A stretch of DNA of 64,000 bases, from positions 1 through 64,000 of the forward strand of contig NZ_JAYRCK010000011.1 of the NCBI RefSeq assembly GCF_036409475.1, read 5' to 3'. The position numbers were made by a program, and so were the translations under genes. Below the pieces are notes generated by a model, which searched no databases, was not told the origin of the DNA, and saw only the letters and a program-made list of their open reading frames with translations. Positions 62,942 to 64,000 of the stretch are shown here, piece by piece. Source of the stretch: Scandinavium sp036409475. GTDB taxonomy: Bacteria > Pseudomonadota > Gammaproteobacteria > Enterobacterales > Enterobacteriaceae. Position 1 is the stretch's first letter. Each line of letters begins with the position of its first letter.

Positions 62942-63238
62942 ATGAGGATCCTGAGTTCAGAAGAAATTGAACAGGTTAATGGCGCGGGTTTTATACAAGA
63001 TTCATTAGCCGATGCTGGTGAAAAAGTGGGCTCTTTGATCGGTGATACAGGCATTTCAGTCGTTAAAACTGTGGCTAACGCACTTTTCCCCCCTCTGGCT
63101 GCGGGTATTGGATTACTGGACTCCTTCGGTCTGCTTTCCGGTGGCACCATTGGACGTTTAGTGGGTTATGGCAGTGGTGCGTTTATTGAAGGCATGACGT
63201 CCAGCTTTATCGCCAGTTTTAAAGGCCAGTTCCATTAA
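62942..63238 (+). CDS. Microcin-like precursor peptide 2 with double-glycine-type leader
   Basis: The 98-residue peptide starts 11 bp after peptide 1 (RBS AAGGAT). Its leader MRILSSEEIEQVNGAG matches that of peptide 1 at 13 of 16 residues, while the mature part of 82 residues differs. It has two glycine-rich zipper runs (GEKVGSLIGDTG and GTIGRLVGYGSG) and a hydrophobic centre. Leader identity with unlike mature parts suggests one two-component bacteriocin exported by one machine, or a bacteriocin with a second variant. Confidence 0.72.
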   Translation: MRILSSEEIEQVNGAGFIQDSLADAGEKVGSLIGDTGISVVKTVANALFPPLAAGIGLLDSFGLLSGGTIGRLVGYGSGAFIEGMTSSFIASFKGQFH

Positions 63239-63323
63239 GCTCCCTGAAGTCATAACGATTTTATATCCTGGTTTCCAGGGTATAAAAAGGTTGTCCTACC
63301 CCACATACCATCACTCGTAGATA

Positions 63324-63350
63324 AACCACCCGTATAACGGGTGGTTTTAT
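63324..63350 (+). terminator. Terminator of the microcin-like genes
   Basis: AACCACCCG-TATAA-CGGGTGGTT followed by TTATT lies 85 bp past the second peptide gene. Confidence 0.8.
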
Positions 63351-63362
63351 TCTGAAACGACG

Positions 63363-63390
63363 AAAAAAAGCCCCGAATCATCGAGGCCTT
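63363..63390 (-). terminator. Orphan minus-strand terminator
   Basis: Read on the minus strand, GCCTCG-ATGATT-CGGGGC is followed by TTTTTTT. No upstream CDS on that strand lies within the window. Confidence 0.6.
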
Positions 63391-63890
63391 ATATATAAAC
63401 CTTACCGTTTTTAACCCTTAGAACGGTTAGATTCACCTGATATGTCACAACCATATGTGCCATCAATAAAAACATGCCATATGTAAAGGGATATTGGCAT
63501 CCCACCCTGAGAAAACACTTAAAATGTAATGTTATTTGTAAAGTTTTCCCTAACCTTACCTATTAAACACTACATTGTCAGCAGCGATTACTGAGTAGAT
63601 GGATCAGCCCAAAAACCAAGTTTGCATCATGAGACAATTTTGTTTTCGTTAGATTGGTCGTTGCTGTTGCCTATCAATCTCGGCCAGTAAGCTCTGGACT
63701 AACCGTGTTGCAACACGCTGACGACCAGCAAACTCGTTTTAGCCGTCTTCGCCGTTCTACTGATAGACCTAATCGCCTGTCTTATAGTTGACAATTATCG
63801 AGCCTAGATGAAAATGTGGGGTGTCAGACTTTTCATCCACAAGTTAGTGATATAATGCTCCACCATATGTTGACATATACCGAGGTATTC

Positions 63891-64000
63891 ATGAAAAACC
63901 ATGTTGATATAAAACTCCAAAGATTGATAAGGGCGCGGTATGACGCCGCGTTCGAAATTTGGAGTGAATGTAAATGGTTAGAAATCGGGCCTGGCGTCGC
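63891..64000 (+). CDS. 5' end of an unrecognised gene, cut by the window edge
   Basis: ATG at 63891 opens a frame that stays open to the end of the window (36 residues, beginning MKNHVDIKLQRLIRARYDA). TATAAT at 63852-63857 lies upstream and CGAGGT could serve as RBS. No family is recognisable from so short a piece. Its place after the microcin-like genes makes it worth reading further. Confidence 0.5.
   Translation, partial: MKNHVDIKLQRLIRARYDAAFEIWSECKWLEIGPGV

Larger units (their letters stand above)
63239..63890. other. Region without a recognisable gene, with an orphan minus-strand terminator
   Basis: About 650 bp with no intact frame. Beyond the plus-strand terminator it has a minus-strand hairpin with seven T (63363-63390) for which no gene is visible. 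The part 63640-63820 has a composition unlike its AT-rich surroundings and may be a gene or IS remnant that I cannot identify. Confidence 0.45.

Overview
The window reads as a chromosomal segment of an Enterobacteriaceae species close to Citrobacter, Enterobacter or Leclercia. Most genes are recognisable orthologues of the Escherichia coli proP to soxRS interval (proP, yjcZ, crfC, phn, yjdP, fdhF, yjcO, gltP, acs-yjcH-actP, yjcE, ghxP, soxR/soxS, yjcB), in the same order, with REP/BIME repeats between them. The species cannot be fixed from sequence reading alone. Several segments differ from E. coli K-12: cbpAM sits beside proP, phnCDE and the nrf operon are not at their usual places, and three accessory islands are inserted.

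Layout. 1-3.5 kb: AT-rich Rhs remnant zone with two displaced C-terminal toxin tips, each followed by a probable immunity gene, the second tip split by a complete IS630-family element, then a SymE-family toxin gene. 3.7-7 kb: an Hha-like small protein, cbpA-cbpM, and the osmoprotectant transporter proP. 7.5-10.8 kb: yjcZ and the dynamin-like crfC. 11.2-20.6 kb: phnA, phnB and the C-P lyase cluster phnFGHIJKLMNOP without phnCDE. 21-30.6 kb: a sugar ABC-import and catabolic operon (ATPase, permease, binding protein, D-lyxose isomerase, class II aldolase, PfkB kinase) flanked on the opposite strand by a TorS-like hybrid kinase and an OmpR-type regulator. 30.9-39.8 kb: selenoprotein fdhF with its SECIS element and sigma-54 promoter, yjcO, gltP, acs-yjcH-actP. 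39.9-48.6 kb: a Gfo/Idh/MocA oxidoreductase, a CidAB/LrgAB-type pair with a LysR regulator, murR and murQP, and yjcE.

48.6-57.2 kb: an accessory adhesin locus made of a 1956-residue YadA-type trimeric autotransporter whose stalk is built from 417-bp near-identical repeats, a BamE-like lipoprotein, an unrecognised membrane-anchored protein, and a convergent YheO-like regulator. 58-62.4 kb: ghxP, a glutathione S-transferase, the sRNA SraL, soxR/soxS, a truncated pdeC (yjcC) remnant and yjcB. 62.5-63.3 kb: two tandem genes for small peptides that share a 16-residue double-glycine-type leader and have glycine-zipper motifs, a candidate two-peptide class II microcin. The last 650 bp before a cut-off gene hold no recognisable CDS.

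The genes cooperate within modules: phnG-P degrade phosphonates; isomerase, kinase and aldolase would turn an imported pentose or hexose into triose-level products under two-component control; acs, yjcH and actP scavenge acetate; murQP takes up and degrades MurNAc under MurR; SoxR senses redox stress and switches on soxS. The most promising undescribed items are the microcin-like pair, the adhesin plus two accessory proteins, and the paired orphan Rhs toxin-immunity modules.
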